This document shows, one piece after another, positions 17,286 through 25,994 of a stretch of DNA of 59,011 nucleotides. Positions within the stretch are counted from its first letter, which is position 1, and each line of letters begins with the position of its first letter. The stretch is from NCBI GenBank assembly GCA_036477795.1, contig JAZGDL010000180.1, positions 1-59,011 of the forward strand, written 5' to 3'. The position numbers and the translations under genes are program-made. The DNA is from JAZGDL01 sp036477795. Lineage in GTDB: Bacteria > Planctomycetota > Phycisphaerae > UBA1845. Under the pieces are notes generated by a model. That model did no database searches. It was not told where the DNA came from and saw only the letters and a list, made by a program, of their open reading frames with translations.

Positions 17286-19353
17286 TTGACACCTCCCCCC
17301 GTAGATCGATACCGACGTACAATCGCATCCGGCCGGCGTCCGTTCGTGGCCGAGTTGTCCCCAGGCTTGGCAGTACCGCGCGTAAGCGAGCCCCCAAGAG
17401 CTCACGGGAGCCCCGCAGGTGCCCGCTTTCTTCGCACCACAGGGACCACGCCGCCCATAGTTCATCGCGATCGACAGTTGCCGTGGGTTCGACGATGCAA
17501 CGATCCTCGATGAATGCTCGAATCGGCGAGACCAGCCGCGCGAAGTCTGATTCAACTTCCGCCGCCATCTGCGGCCTGGTGAATCGTCCCCGCGCTCGTA
17601 GCCGATGAAGCCCCTCGATAGCCCAGCGAAATATCCCAGGCGACTCCGTCGCGATCTTGTCATCCAGGTGACGATCCTCCCGGCCGACGAACGATTGTCG
17701 AAACGGCAGGATCAGGACGCGGCTCTCCAGGGCGTTGGCGTTGTCGCCGAACTTGGGCAGCTCGTTGACCGCCAATGCGAACCGCACCCTCAGCCGCGCC
17801 GTGATCGGTGGCAACATCTTGCGGTCAATGTCGATCGCGTCCTCCCCGGATATGGACTTGAGGATTTCCAGAACGCTCATCGCCCGGTCACCATGCCCCA
17901 GGTGGGCATCCGGGCAAATTGCCACTCGCTTACCCAGCAGCGACCATAGGCCGAATCGCTCGCTCAGGGCGGACAGCCGCGGGGCAACACAGTTGTCCTC
18001 GCCAATCACCCGCTGCAGTGTCCGCAGCACAGTGCCTTTGCCTGATCGTGGTGGCCCCTCCATGAGGATGATCGCGTGATAGCGGGTGTCGTCGGTAAGG
18101 CAGTATCCGAACCATTCTCCCAGCAGGTCCACCCGCTCTTCGTCGCCCTCGAAGATCGCGTCCATCGCCCGAAACCACACCGGACACTCAGCGTCGGGAA
18201 CAAAGTCGTATGGAAGCGCAAGGGGTGAGAACCACTTCGGCGTATGCGGCAGCAGCTTTGCGGTCCCCGTCAATACCGCGTCCAGGTCCAGCAACCCGTT
18301 GTCCATCGCGATCAAGATAGTGGTCCCGGCACCCGTACGGCCGAGATACACCGGGCGTTCAACATCGAAGGGAACGCGAATCTCAGACCCGATGCACTTT
18401 AGGATGTCTCTGGCGTTGGTGGGTTTCGCATTACCGCCGCGTTCGTCCAGGTATTGCAGCAGGATTGCGACCAATTCGGCATCGGGGACAAACCGGTACC
18501 GCCGCCCGTCCCATGCGTGAAATTCATCTCGGTACCACCGAAGCGTCGGCCCGTCGGGTGATGTGTGGTCTTCGTCGATAAACATCCGAGCCCAGTCCAT
18601 TGGGCTCGGTGGTGGTGGCGTCTCCGGCGGCTGTGCCGCGTCGATCAGCTTGTGCAGTGCCTCGGCGGGGTCGTCCTGTGCGACGAGAAAATCATCGATG
18701 CCAACCTTGTCGTCACCGGCCGCGGGGATACGTGCCACCCGCACATCGGCGCCCAACTCGGATAGAACCTCAGACAGCCGCGCTTCGGCAAGCTGGACGT
18801 GGGTATTCGTCACAACATCCGAATCGAACGCTACGACAACCCGCTTCCCCTTCCACCCGATGCCCGCAAGGTCCGGGATCAGCACCCGTTTCCCGTAGGC
18901 CCGGCCCGTGTCCGTGCGCTTCCGCCGCCGCTGCCAGGCCCAAACGCCGGCCAGGCCGATGCACGGTGTGCCGTGTTGCGATACAGCAAGAGACTTCTTT
19001 TCTCCCTCAGTCACCACGAAGGTGTCGGCGCCTTGAAGTTGATCCTCGACGCCCGGTGGGAAGTAGACGCGGTTCTTGGTGCCCTTCGGGGTCTCGTACT
19101 TAATCACCTTGCCGTCGTCGGTGGAGCGCGGGAAGTCCAGCTTCAGTCGACTGTAGACGGCCTCGGCCTCACCATTCAGCCGGTACGGAAACACGAGGCC
19201 AACGCCCCAGTCGACATTGCGAGGGCTCCAGCCGAGAATCTCGCTCACTTGCTCACTGGTGGCCGAATAGAGGCCCGCTTGGGTGATTGTCTCATCGGTG
19301 AGTCCACCGGCGTGCAGGTGTGCGTGGTGATCGTCGTTTAGCTTGATTATCAT
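17278..19353 (-). CDS. P4-type primase-helicase
   Basis: This is a 691-aa replication protein of a phage, satellite or integrative element. The N-terminal third has a toprim-like fold signature (VVTEGEKKSLAVSQHG, then VVVAFDSDVV). The C-terminal half is a superfamily-3/D5-type helicase with Walker A GPPRSGKGT, a later RVRFALAVNELPKFGDNA segment and a Phox-like LESRVLILPFRQSF stretch. ATG 19353 overlaps the stop of the upstream HTH gene by 4 nt (ATGA). Together with the integrase and excisionase-like proteins it forms a compact self-replication module. No capsid, portal or terminase gene is seen nearby, which suggests a satellite-like or other integrative element rather than a complete prophage. 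Confidence 0.88.
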   Translation of the reverse strand: MIIKLNDDHHAHLHAGGLTDETITQAGLYSATSEQVSEILGWSPRNVDWGVGLVFPYRLNGEAEAVYSRLKLDFPRSTDDGKVIKYETPKGTKNRVYFPPGVEDQLQGADTFVVTEGEKKSLAVSQHGTPCIGLAGVWAWQRRRKRTDTGRAYGKRVLIPDLAGIGWKGKRVVVAFDSDVVTNTHVQLAEARLSEVLSELGADVRVARIPAAGDDKVGIDDFLVAQDDPAEALHKLIDAAQPPETPPPPSPMDWARMFIDEDHTSPDGPTLRWYRDEFHAWDGRRYRFVPDAELVAILLQYLDERGGNAKPTNARDILKCIGSEIRVPFDVERPVYLGRTGAGTTILIAMDNGLLDLDAVLTGTAKLLPHTPKWFSPLALPYDFVPDAECPVWFRAMDAIFEGDEERVDLLGEWFGYCLTDDTRYHAIILMEGPPRSGKGTVLRTLQRVIGEDNCVAPRLSALSERFGLWSLLGKRVAICPDAHLGHGDRAMSVLEILKSISGEDAIDIDRKMLPPITARLRVRFALAVNELPKFGDNANALESRVLILPFRQSFVGREDRHLDDKIATESPGIFRWAIEGLHRLRARGRFTRPQMAAEVESDFARLVSPIRAFIEDRCIVEPTATVDRDELWAAWSLWCEESGHLRGSRELLGARLRAVLPSLGTTRPRTDAGRMRLYVGIDLRGEVSSG

Positions 19354-19682
19354 CCTTGATGGTCTCCGCCAAGCGAAGCAACTGTCCCATCCTGTTCTTG
19401 TGGCGATCCAGTTCTTGAGCGGTGTGCCGCTCGGCTTACCGTTCTTGCCTGCCGTTCGGACGGCAGTGAAGTGTCCTCTGGTTGGCTACAGGCGGGATCC
19501 GCAGAACATGGTCCTTCTTGCTTCAATGCAGTGATCACTTCAGGAACGTCGTAACGGATCGTGATTCGGTTTATCTGTATGTATGGGATGATGTGGTGCC
19601 TGCGCCATTTGCGAATCGTCTCAGGCGTGACAGCAAGGATGCGGGCGAGTTCCACCCCGCGCACTAGATGGGGACCATCCAT
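19350..19682 (-). CDS. Small HTH DNA-binding protein
   Basis: This is a 110-aa protein. Residues 7-50 (GVELARILAVTPETIRKWRR, then HHIIPYIQINRITIRYDVPEV) match an excisionase/MerR-type winged helix-turn-helix. The C-terminal half is low-complexity and polar. Its stop overlaps the primase start by ATGA. It is likely a regulator of the replication operon. A non-coding stretch of about 95 nt with a GCTTTCCTAC tandem repeat (three near copies around 19760-19790) separates it from the next gene. Confidence 0.65.
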   Translation of the reverse strand: MDGPHLVRGVELARILAVTPETIRKWRRHHIIPYIQINRITIRYDVPEVITALKQEGPCSADPACSQPEDTSLPSERQARTVSRAAHRSRTGSPQEQDGTVASLGGDHQG

Positions 19683-19776
19683 TATGATAACTCCAGGGGC
19701 ATCTGCCCTCTGGAGTCTTTATAGAGACCTCCCACGTAGCGGATCAAAAGCGCGTTTCGCGCTTTCCTACGCTTTC

Positions 19777-20604
19777 CTACGCTTTCCTATGGTGTTTTTT
19801 GTCCGAGACGGGAGGTGGATCGATGTCGATCCGAAACTGCTTCTTTCCCCATTCTCTCATCTCGTTCCGAGAGTAGAAATCTGGTTGGCCGGGTTTGCCT
19901 TTTATGAAGGGTCGCGGCCCGTCGGTGGCGCCCATGGCCTTTCTAACGGCACCCTTGGTCCGTCTCACCTCAGCCGAAAACTGACTCAGTTTGATCAAGG
20001 GAGGAGTAGGGATTCCCCTGTTGACGGCGTGGACGCTGTCTAGATCGCTCCGGTTCGTGGCGCCTGTCGGACGTCCGTGTACAGCCGTCAACGCGCTGTC
20101 GCCGTCTTCTTGCTCACGCTGTACGTCGGCGATGATAGCGTTCACCTTTGCAGTGGTGAGCAGCCGGACCTTGCGCAAATCGTGCAGTACGGCCTTCAAG
20201 ACGGCCCTTACCTCGTCGGGAGATTCGTGGCACAAAAGTTTCGCATCAAAGGTCAACCCATAGAATGGCGTTCCAGTGTATGGCAGAACCTTTTTCTTCT
20301 TGCCTCTCTTCCGCGGCGGGCCAGTCTCCTCTTCGTCGGCCCACGGGTCGATGGGGTCTGCGCTCTTGCAGATGTGGTTGTGGAGAGCGGCAAGGATTGC
20401 GTATCGCTCAGGCAGTGTCAGCTTGCGTTCTGGCAGCGGTATCGGCAGATCCGGCAAGTATCGATCCCTGCGGCCCCTATTTTTCTCACGCTCCCGTTTC
20501 CAAGCCACAAGTATCCGGTCAAAACGACCCCCGACCCGTGGCATCAAAACGAGTTCATCGACTTTCCAGGCGATGATACTCAGCCACTTAGGCACGTCAG
20601 ACAT
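19777..20604 (-). CDS. Hypothetical protein of the integrative element
   Basis: ATG 20604 (AGGTG just upstream) gives 275 aa; the frame is open to 20826 but the upstream part looks non-coding. The protein has a basic RKRGKKKK stretch near the middle, a helical segment (DEVRAVLKAVLHDLRKVRLL) and a C-terminal end with GPRPFIKGKPGQPDFYSRNE followed by MREWGKKQF, resembling the last helix of an HTH or recombination-factor domain. I do not recognise the family. It is at the head of the primase operon, so a replication-initiation or regulatory role is plausible but not shown. Confidence 0.6.
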   Translation of the reverse strand: MSDVPKWLSIIAWKVDELVLMPRVGGRFDRILVAWKREREKNRGRRDRYLPDLPIPLPERKLTLPERYAILAALHNHICKSADPIDPWADEEETGPPRKRGKKKKVLPYTGTPFYGLTFDAKLLCHESPDEVRAVLKAVLHDLRKVRLLTTAKVNAIIADVQREQEDGDSALTAVHGRPTGATNRSDLDSVHAVNRGIPTPPLIKLSQFSAEVRRTKGAVRKAMGATDGPRPFIKGKPGQPDFYSRNEMREWGKKQFRIDIDPPPVSDKKHHRKA

Positions 20605-21212
20605 GTTCACCTGCCCTCGGACTTTCCAAGAGAGGGTCGTCGAGTGGACTCTCCGACATGCTGCACCTACTTTGGGGCCGATCCGGCCAGCACTGCCATA
20701 GGTGCAAAGCAGCGCTTGCCGAACCGTCAGTCCGGCGTCCCGGACACACCCCAGAGCGAATTCTACGGGGTATCGTAGTCGCCGACAACGCTGGTGGCGC
20801 GAGGCCACGGCGCAATGTCCCTTCAATCTGCGGGAGAAGCGGGAATCGGCGCCGAAATCAGGCGTTTATCGGGTATCCACGTCGGCTTTGATCCCGCTTT
20901 GTGCCGGCGACTTCTTGATGTCTAAATCGACATTATTCTCACGGATCGCCGAAGTACCAGCAAACAATCGACGACGCATACAACCAACAGGTCGGTCCCT
21001 CCAGAAGCAGCGGCGCTCAGAGTCGCTCTTATTCCCTACGGGCAAGAAACGCGTCCAAGTAGCGACCGAGCCAGCCGTGCTGCGATCCTGCCGGGGCAAA
21101 ATGGGCGAAGGGAATGAGCATCGAGGTGCCGCGATTGCTAGCGGATGCCTTTGTCGGTATCGTACAGGCCAGTCTAACTCGGTCATGAGCCGAGGAAGGA
21201 GGCATGACGTAA
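20605..21212. other. Intergenic region between replication module and MfnB-like cluster
   Basis: This 608-nt stretch separates divergent gene sets and must carry promoters for both. The open frames here are short and mutually overlapping, without family resemblance. A strong ribosome site (AAGGAGG, 21196-21202) is followed by ATGACGTAA and then the GTG start of the MfnB-like gene. Confidence 0.4.
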
Positions 21213-21980
21213 GTGGGACGCCTTTTGGTGAGCGTGAGAGGGCCAAACGAGGCTTTGGCGGCCGCTGAGGGCGGAGCGCACATCGCCGACGTCGAGTATC
21301 CGGCCTCGGCATTGGGCACGCCGTACCCGCTCAACATCAGGGCTGTTCGGCAGCGCCTCGACGAAGCTGGCTTCAGGGGAATGCCCGTCTCAACGAACAT
21401 CGGCGAGGAGCAGCCCGTGCGGAGCACGGCTTGCCAGGCTGCCCTGGGTGTCGCTGTGGCCGGCGCCGACTACATCAAGTTTGGCCTGGCTGGTTTCAAC
21501 CTCAAGTCGGCCATCTACCTGGGACGCAATGTCGTCCGCAGCGTTCGCGAGTGGTTCCCGAAGTGCAAGGTTTACCCAGCCGTGTTTCCGGAGGAGGAGT
21601 TCGCCCTCTCCTTCGACCCGCTGACCGATGGTCCAAAGCTTGTCGAGCAGATCGAGTGTGACGGCCTACTGATCGACACGTTTCGCAAAGACATCGGCAA
21701 AGGCCTGCTCGACTACTACGATCTCAACCAGCTCGCCGCGTTCGCTAAGACTCTGCGCGCTCTCGGTAAAGAAGCCTGGGTGGCGGGGAGCGTCACGAAA
21801 GATGAATTGGCTGGGCTGTGGGGCACGGGTACAGACGTGATCTGCGTACGCGCAGCAGCTTGTACGATGAACGAGTCTTATGCGAGATTCGGAAGCGTTG
21901 ATCCGCAGATAGTCTCCGGTCTTGTCGCAGCCGTCCCGCCGGCAGGATCTAGGCAACGAGAGGGATTCAGGTGCGGTTAA
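21213..21980 (+). CDS. MfnB-like (DUF556) protein
   Basis: This is a 255-aa TIM-barrel protein of the MfnB family, which in methanogens condenses two glyceraldehyde 3-phosphates to the furan precursor of methanofuran. The start is GTG 21213 with AAGGAGG about 10 nt upstream. Recognisable stretches: LLVSVRGPNEALAAAEGGAH, GADYIKFGLAG, GLLIDTFRKDIGKGLLDY, AWVAGS and TDVICVRAAAC. Compared from memory with archaeal MfnB, the strand-1 motif DVKNP reads DVEYP, so the active-site Lys is Glu28, while the DYIK and DTxxKD lysines are kept. It overlaps the next gene by 10 nt. The real reaction may therefore differ from methanofuran synthesis. Confidence 0.8.
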   Translation: MGRLLVSVRGPNEALAAAEGGAHIADVEYPASALGTPYPLNIRAVRQRLDEAGFRGMPVSTNIGEEQPVRSTACQAALGVAVAGADYIKFGLAGFNLKSAIYLGRNVVRSVREWFPKCKVYPAVFPEEEFALSFDPLTDGPKLVEQIECDGLLIDTFRKDIGKGLLDYYDLNQLAAFAKTLRALGKEAWVAGSVTKDELAGLWGTGTDVICVRAAACTMNESYARFGSVDPQIVSGLVAAVPPAGSRQREGFRCG

Positions 21981-23218
21981 CTAGTGTAACTCTTCGTAAC
22001 ATTAGGTGCATTGAACGCTTGACGCTGAGGTTTGCCCGTCGGGGCGCTTCCCTCTTGATCGCTGGTGACAACGGCGCCGGCAAATCGACGGTTCTTAGAG
22101 CCATTGCGATCGGGTTGTGTGACGAATCAAGCGCCGCGGCTCTCTTCCGAGAGATCCCGGGAAACTTCGTAAAAAAGGATTGCGGCAAGGGTACCATCAC
22201 TATCGAACTCATGGACACCGGAGCTGTTACATATACGATAGAAACCACGATAACCCCTCTGAAGGCCTTCGAACGACTCACTCAGAAGGTCTGGCAAAAG
22301 AAGGCGGGGAAGAAGCGGCTTCACAATCAAGACACTTTTCCCTGGAGGAGGATCTTCGTCAGCGGGTATGGCTCTGGTTTGCGCACGCAAGGGACCGCAG
22401 ATTTTCAGAAGTACCTTGCCGTCGACGCGGTGTATCCACTCTTCCGATACGATGAACCATTGCAGAACCCTGAGCTCGCGATTCGCCGGATCATCGACCT
22501 TGCGAGAGCTAAGGCACCAGACGATCCTAAGCTCGCCACAAAGCGCGCGAACGAGAAACTGGCCGAGCTTGGAGACATGATCTGTACCACACTCGATTTG
22601 CCCACAGGGGCGCGGCTGCGCCTGACGTCGAAAGGTATTACCGTCAAGGGCCCATGGGGAACGCACGACCTCCCGTCGTTAGGAGACGGCTACCGATCCA
22701 CCATTATCTGGCTGCTCGATCTTCTTATGTGGCGTATACTCTACCACAAGAACCTAAATCCCCAGCGAATGGCTGGAATCGCCTTGATTGACGAAATCGA
22801 ACAGCACCTGCACCCCAAGTGGCAACTCAATATCATGAGGGAATTGAACGTGGCGCTTCCTGCGTTTCAGTTCATTGCCACAACCCATTCTCCACTAGTT
22901 ACGTCCGGCTGCTGGGGGATCCCAATACAGGTCTTGGAACACCGCGAGCAGCGTTCAGAGTCCGTCTATGGATGGCTCGCGCATGATGTCTACAGAGAGG
23001 TCATGAGCCTTGCATCAACGCGCCCTCCCGAGATTCTTGAGAACGCGAACGCGTTCCGCCGTCTTCACCTGAAGAATCTCAGCAAGCGCCCATCCGCCTC
23101 AGAAAAAGCAAAGATGCTGTATCTCAAGCGGAAGCTCCGCTGTACTCTCCCACCCACAGATCCGTTGGTTACCTTGATTGAGCTTGAGAACTTATCCACC
23201 ACCCTGTCTTCCCCTTAG
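21971..23218 (+). CDS. SMC/Rad50-type ATPase, Septu PtuA-like
   Basis: This is a 415-aa AAA_15-type ATPase. The start is GTG 21971, preceded by GAGAGGG and overlapping the MfnB-like gene. It has Walker A AGDNGAGKST (31-40), a signature-like SLGDGYRS (236-243), Walker B GIALIDEIEQHLHPKW (269-284) and the His-loop ATTHSPLV (303-310). The coiled region is short, as in PtuA of the Septu anti-phage system and related overcoming-lysogenization-defect-type ATPases. An HNH nuclease gene follows after 13 nt, the PtuA-PtuB arrangement. In Septu the ATPase holds the nuclease in an inactive complex until phage infection. The assignment to Septu is by architecture, not by alignment. Confidence 0.82.
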   Translation: MRLTSVTLRNIRCIERLTLRFARRGASLLIAGDNGAGKSTVLRAIAIGLCDESSAAALFREIPGNFVKKDCGKGTITIELMDTGAVTYTIETTITPLKAFERLTQKVWQKKAGKKRLHNQDTFPWRRIFVSGYGSGLRTQGTADFQKYLAVDAVYPLFRYDEPLQNPELAIRRIIDLARAKAPDDPKLATKRANEKLAELGDMICTTLDLPTGARLRLTSKGITVKGPWGTHDLPSLGDGYRSTIIWLLDLLMWRILYHKNLNPQRMAGIALIDEIEQHLHPKWQLNIMRELNVALPAFQFIATTHSPLVTSGCWGIPIQVLEHREQRSESVYGWLAHDVYREVMSLASTRPPEILENANAFRRLHLKNLSKRPSASEKAKMLYLKRKLRCTLPPTDPLVTLIELENLSTTLSSP

Positions 23219-23231
23219 CGGAGCGTGATCT

Positions 23232-23891
23232 GTGCGAAATGTCACCAGGAGCCAGGAACCAAGCCAACTTCGCCTAAATGCGGCCGCATGGACACGCGAG
23301 TTGCTCGTCGAGGTAAGAAAGGCCAAGAGAGCCGGTGGCAAAGTGCCCAAGAAAGTTATTAATCGCTATAAGAAGCCGTATATTCTGAAAGCCTTGAAGG
23401 AGATGTACGGCCCCTACTGCTGCTATTGCGAGCAGCGCGTGACAACTGTCGGTTTCCAACACATAGAGCATCGAATGCCGAAGGCCCCGGACAAGTTCCC
23501 CGAGAGGACGTTTGAATGGGATAATCTTCATCTCGCGTGCGAGCGTTGTAACAATGAAAAGAGTAATAAATGGGATGCCACAAATGCGATTCTTGATGCC
23601 GTCACGGATGTCCCTATTGCGCAGCATCTGAGCTACGAATTGTACTTTCGGCGCCCGGTTACTGCCCGCGGCCGCACAACCTATGAGCATACCAATCTGG
23701 ACAGAGACCCAGACAGCGGATTGCTGTATGCGAGGGGGGAAGTATGGAAACGGGCCATGACTCTGATTGAGCAGATCGTGCGTGATCGCGGCGCCCCCGC
23801 CGTGTCGACGGTTCGGAACCAGCTGTTGAGGATGTGCAAGGACGAGTTTGGTTCGATGATGCGGCATCTGATGGATATTCACGGAATATGA
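23232..23891 (+). CDS. HNH endonuclease, Septu PtuB-like
   Basis: This is a 219-aa nuclease. The start is GTG 23232 with GGAG 8 nt upstream. It has a zinc CxxC pair (CCYCEQRV, Cys63/Cys66), the HNH core HIEHRMPK (His77, His80), DNLHLACERCNNEKSNKW (His100, Cys103, Cys106, Asn107) and a helical C-terminus. It lies 13 nt after the ATPase and would be its effector, cutting nucleic acid on activation. The N-terminal basic helix (ELLVEVRKAKRAGGKVPKKV) may contact DNA or RNA. Catalytic residues look complete. Confidence 0.82.
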   Translation: MRNVTRSQEPSQLRLNAAAWTRELLVEVRKAKRAGGKVPKKVINRYKKPYILKALKEMYGPYCCYCEQRVTTVGFQHIEHRMPKAPDKFPERTFEWDNLHLACERCNNEKSNKWDATNAILDAVTDVPIAQHLSYELYFRRPVTARGRTTYEHTNLDRDPDSGLLYARGEVWKRAMTLIEQIVRDRGAPAVSTVRNQLLRMCKDEFGSMMRHLMDIHGI

Positions 23892-24019
23892 AAGGGAACG
23901 ACATTCACAACTACAAGAACGCCCACGTGACGCGGGCCTTACCACACTACCTGTACCGGTTGGCGCGCAAGGCTAGGGAGCGCAGAAGAGAAGCGGTGGA
24001 CGCGGTAGCCGTGATGTAG
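23888..24019 (+). CDS. Possible 43-aa basic peptide
   Basis: The ATG overlaps the HNH stop as ATGA. The peptide is rich in Arg and Lys (LYRLARKARERRREAVDA) with no recognisable domain. The overlap suggests coupled translation, but the ORF is short and could be chance. Confidence 0.3.
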   Translation: MKGNDIHNYKNAHVTRALPHYLYRLARKARERRREAVDAVAVM

Positions 24020-24077
24020 CACGTTGCCAGTTATGTACAGAGGTCTTTGGAGAGCCCGCTCTTTGGGCCGCGGCGTC

Positions 24078-24497
24078 ATGCAGATGTACAGTACTAACAA
24101 GATGCAAACGCAGGAATGTTCGCCGACGAAGGCGTACGGGCAAGAGCTTATCCTCGATTTGCATGGATGTGTTGTCAGCATGTTCACGCGCAAGGCTATC
24201 GAGGGGTATTGCGCTGAGCTTTGCGAGCTAATCGACATGGAGCGATGCGACCTGCACTTCTGGGATGACGTGGGCGTGCCGGAAGAGGAGCAGCAGGCCG
24301 ATGCGAAGACGAAGGGGACCAGCGCAGTTCAGTTCATTCTGACCAGCACGATTGTGATCCACACGCTGGATTTGATGAAGGCTGTGTACGTGAACATCTT
24401 TTCTTGCAAGGAATTTGACACGGACGAGGCGGCGGAATTCACGGCAAACTGGTTTGATTCGAAGGACTGGACGAAACAAGTCGTGACGCGGCGCTAG
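24078..24497 (+). CDS. S-adenosylmethionine decarboxylase-like protein (SpeD/SpeH family)
   Basis: ATG 24078 gives 139 aa; ATG 24102 and TTG 24024 are other options and none has a good ribosome site. The order of motifs follows prokaryotic AdoMet decarboxylase, a pyruvoyl enzyme of polyamine synthesis: YGQELILDLHGC, DLHFWDD, KGTSAVQFILTSTIVIHTLD, then YVNIFSCKEFD. Equivalents of Ser55, pyruvoyl Ser63, His68 and Cys83 of the Thermotoga enzyme appear present (Ser82, Ser90, His95, Cys110), but the self-cleavage context ESH reads TST and the following WPE is replaced. Activity, processing and substrate are therefore open. It is followed after 34 nt by the DUF3326 gene. Confidence 0.72.
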   Translation: MQMYSTNKMQTQECSPTKAYGQELILDLHGCVVSMFTRKAIEGYCAELCELIDMERCDLHFWDDVGVPEEEQQADAKTKGTSAVQFILTSTIVIHTLDLMKAVYVNIFSCKEFDTDEAAEFTANWFDSKDWTKQVVTRR

Positions 24498-24531
24498 ATC
24501 GGCTTGCGCGAGAAAGACGGAGTTGAAACAC

Positions 24532-25896
24532 ATGTTATTGTTTGAACAGGAATTCGACATTCCGACATGCCCCGACGGCCGTAGCTTGCTGGACCACCTG
24601 CACCATGCCGTTGGGAGCCGTCTCCCAGATGAGCTGATACCCGTGCGCTTCATAATCACGTCCTCGGGCGACTTGGTCTATCATTGCGAGGTCGGTGTGG
24701 TCAGCGGTTTGGCCGAAGCCGGGCGTTCCACGCCGCGGTGCGTCTTCGACTTCTCTCGGCGAAGGGTCGAGAATACGAATCACTTCAATGTCGTGCTGCT
24801 CGTTCCTACCGGTATCGGCGCGGAGATTGGCGGCCACGCCGGCGATGCTGCACCTGTCGCACGTCTAGTCGCGGCAGCGTGCGATACGCTGATTACCCAT
24901 CCGAACGTCGTAAACGCTTCGGACATAAACGAGATCCCCGAAAACGGGCTGTACGTCGAGGGTAGCATAATCTGCCGGCTGCTGATGGGAACGACCGGGT
25001 TAGAGCGCGTTCGGTCGAATCGCGTGCTTGTTGTCATCGACGCGCATAAGGACGAGCTGTTCGTCAGTGCCGCCATCAATTCGGTCAACGCGGCCAGGGC
25101 ATCGTATGGATTGCGATGCCCGAAGGTCATTCAGCTTGATCCACCGTTGAAGTTAAGGGCTCGTTACACGTCTTCAGGAGCTGCTGCCGGCCGGGTTGAA
25201 GACATCGTCGGCCTGTGTGCCGTTCTTGAGGAATGCCGTGATGAGTACGACGCCGTCGCGCTTGCTTCGGTCATCGATGTGCCACAAGAGTATCACATGG
25301 AGTACTTCCTGAGCGAAGGCAGGATGGTTAATCCCTGGGGTGGCGTCGAAGCCATGCTGACGCACGCCGTATCGAGTCTGTACAACGTGCCATCAGCCCA
25401 CTCGCCGATGTTCGAGTCCCGCGAGATCGCCAACATGGACCCAGGTGTCGTGGACCCGCGGATGGCGGCTGAGGCAGTATCCGTTACGTTCCTGCAATGC
25501 ACACTCAAGGGCCTTCAGCGAAGCCCACGGATCGTTACCGATGCCGATGCGATGAGATGCCCAGGCGTGCTGACGGCAGAGAACATTTCCTGCTTGGTTA
25601 TTCCGGATGGATGCCTCGGGTTGCCGACGCTCGCCGCGCTGGAGCAAGGTATCCCAGTAATTGCCGTCCGCGAGAACCGCAACGTAATGCGTAACGACCT
25701 CACTACGTTGCCTTGGGCATCTGGTCAGTTGCAGGTCGTCGAGAATTACTGGGAGGCCGTTGGCGTTATTGCGGCACTTAGAGCCGGAATTTCACCGGAA
25801 TCAGTTCGGCGGCCACTACAGGGAACTTCAGTTACCACGACTAGGATAGATTCAGGACGAACCGGGGAGAGCATACGCGCGGATGCACGGTCTTGA
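24532..25896 (+). CDS. DUF3326 family protein
   Basis: This is a 454-aa protein. ATG 24532 has GGAG 9 nt upstream. The core from about residue 85, VVLLVPTGIGAEIGGHAGDA, continues through DTLITHPNVVNASDINEIPE, LYVEGSIICRLLMGT, and a later CLVIPDGCLGLPTLAALEQG with PVIAVRENRN. I recognise it as DUF3326, a family of unknown function known mainly from cyanobacteria and some other bacteria. Gly-rich loops and conserved Asp/Asn/His suggest a nucleotide- or phosphate-binding enzyme, but this is inference. It ends the MfnB-like/ATPase/HNH/AdoMetDC-like cluster and is convergent with the restriction enzyme gene. Confidence 0.8.
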   Translation: MLLFEQEFDIPTCPDGRSLLDHLHHAVGSRLPDELIPVRFIITSSGDLVYHCEVGVVSGLAEAGRSTPRCVFDFSRRRVENTNHFNVVLLVPTGIGAEIGGHAGDAAPVARLVAAACDTLITHPNVVNASDINEIPENGLYVEGSIICRLLMGTTGLERVRSNRVLVVIDAHKDELFVSAAINSVNAARASYGLRCPKVIQLDPPLKLRARYTSSGAAAGRVEDIVGLCAVLEECRDEYDAVALASVIDVPQEYHMEYFLSEGRMVNPWGGVEAMLTHAVSSLYNVPSAHSPMFESREIANMDPGVVDPRMAAEAVSVTFLQCTLKGLQRSPRIVTDADAMRCPGVLTAENISCLVIPDGCLGLPTLAALEQGIPVIAVRENRNVMRNDLTTLPWASGQLQVVENYWEAVGVIAALRAGISPESVRRPLQGTSVTTTRIDSGRTGESIRADARS

Positions 25897-25994
25897 ATGC
25901 TACGACTCTTGTTCCCATGGGCGCGAGAATGCTCAGGCCATAATTGGAAATGACGAAATGCGACTGGGCGGACAAGTCCCGTGATTCGGAGCCA

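Noticed and set aside
17286..17663. N-terminal extension of the zinc-finger-like protein overlapping the primase
   Set aside because: The region is strongly coding in the primase frame, and a well-spaced GGAGG supports GTG 17285.
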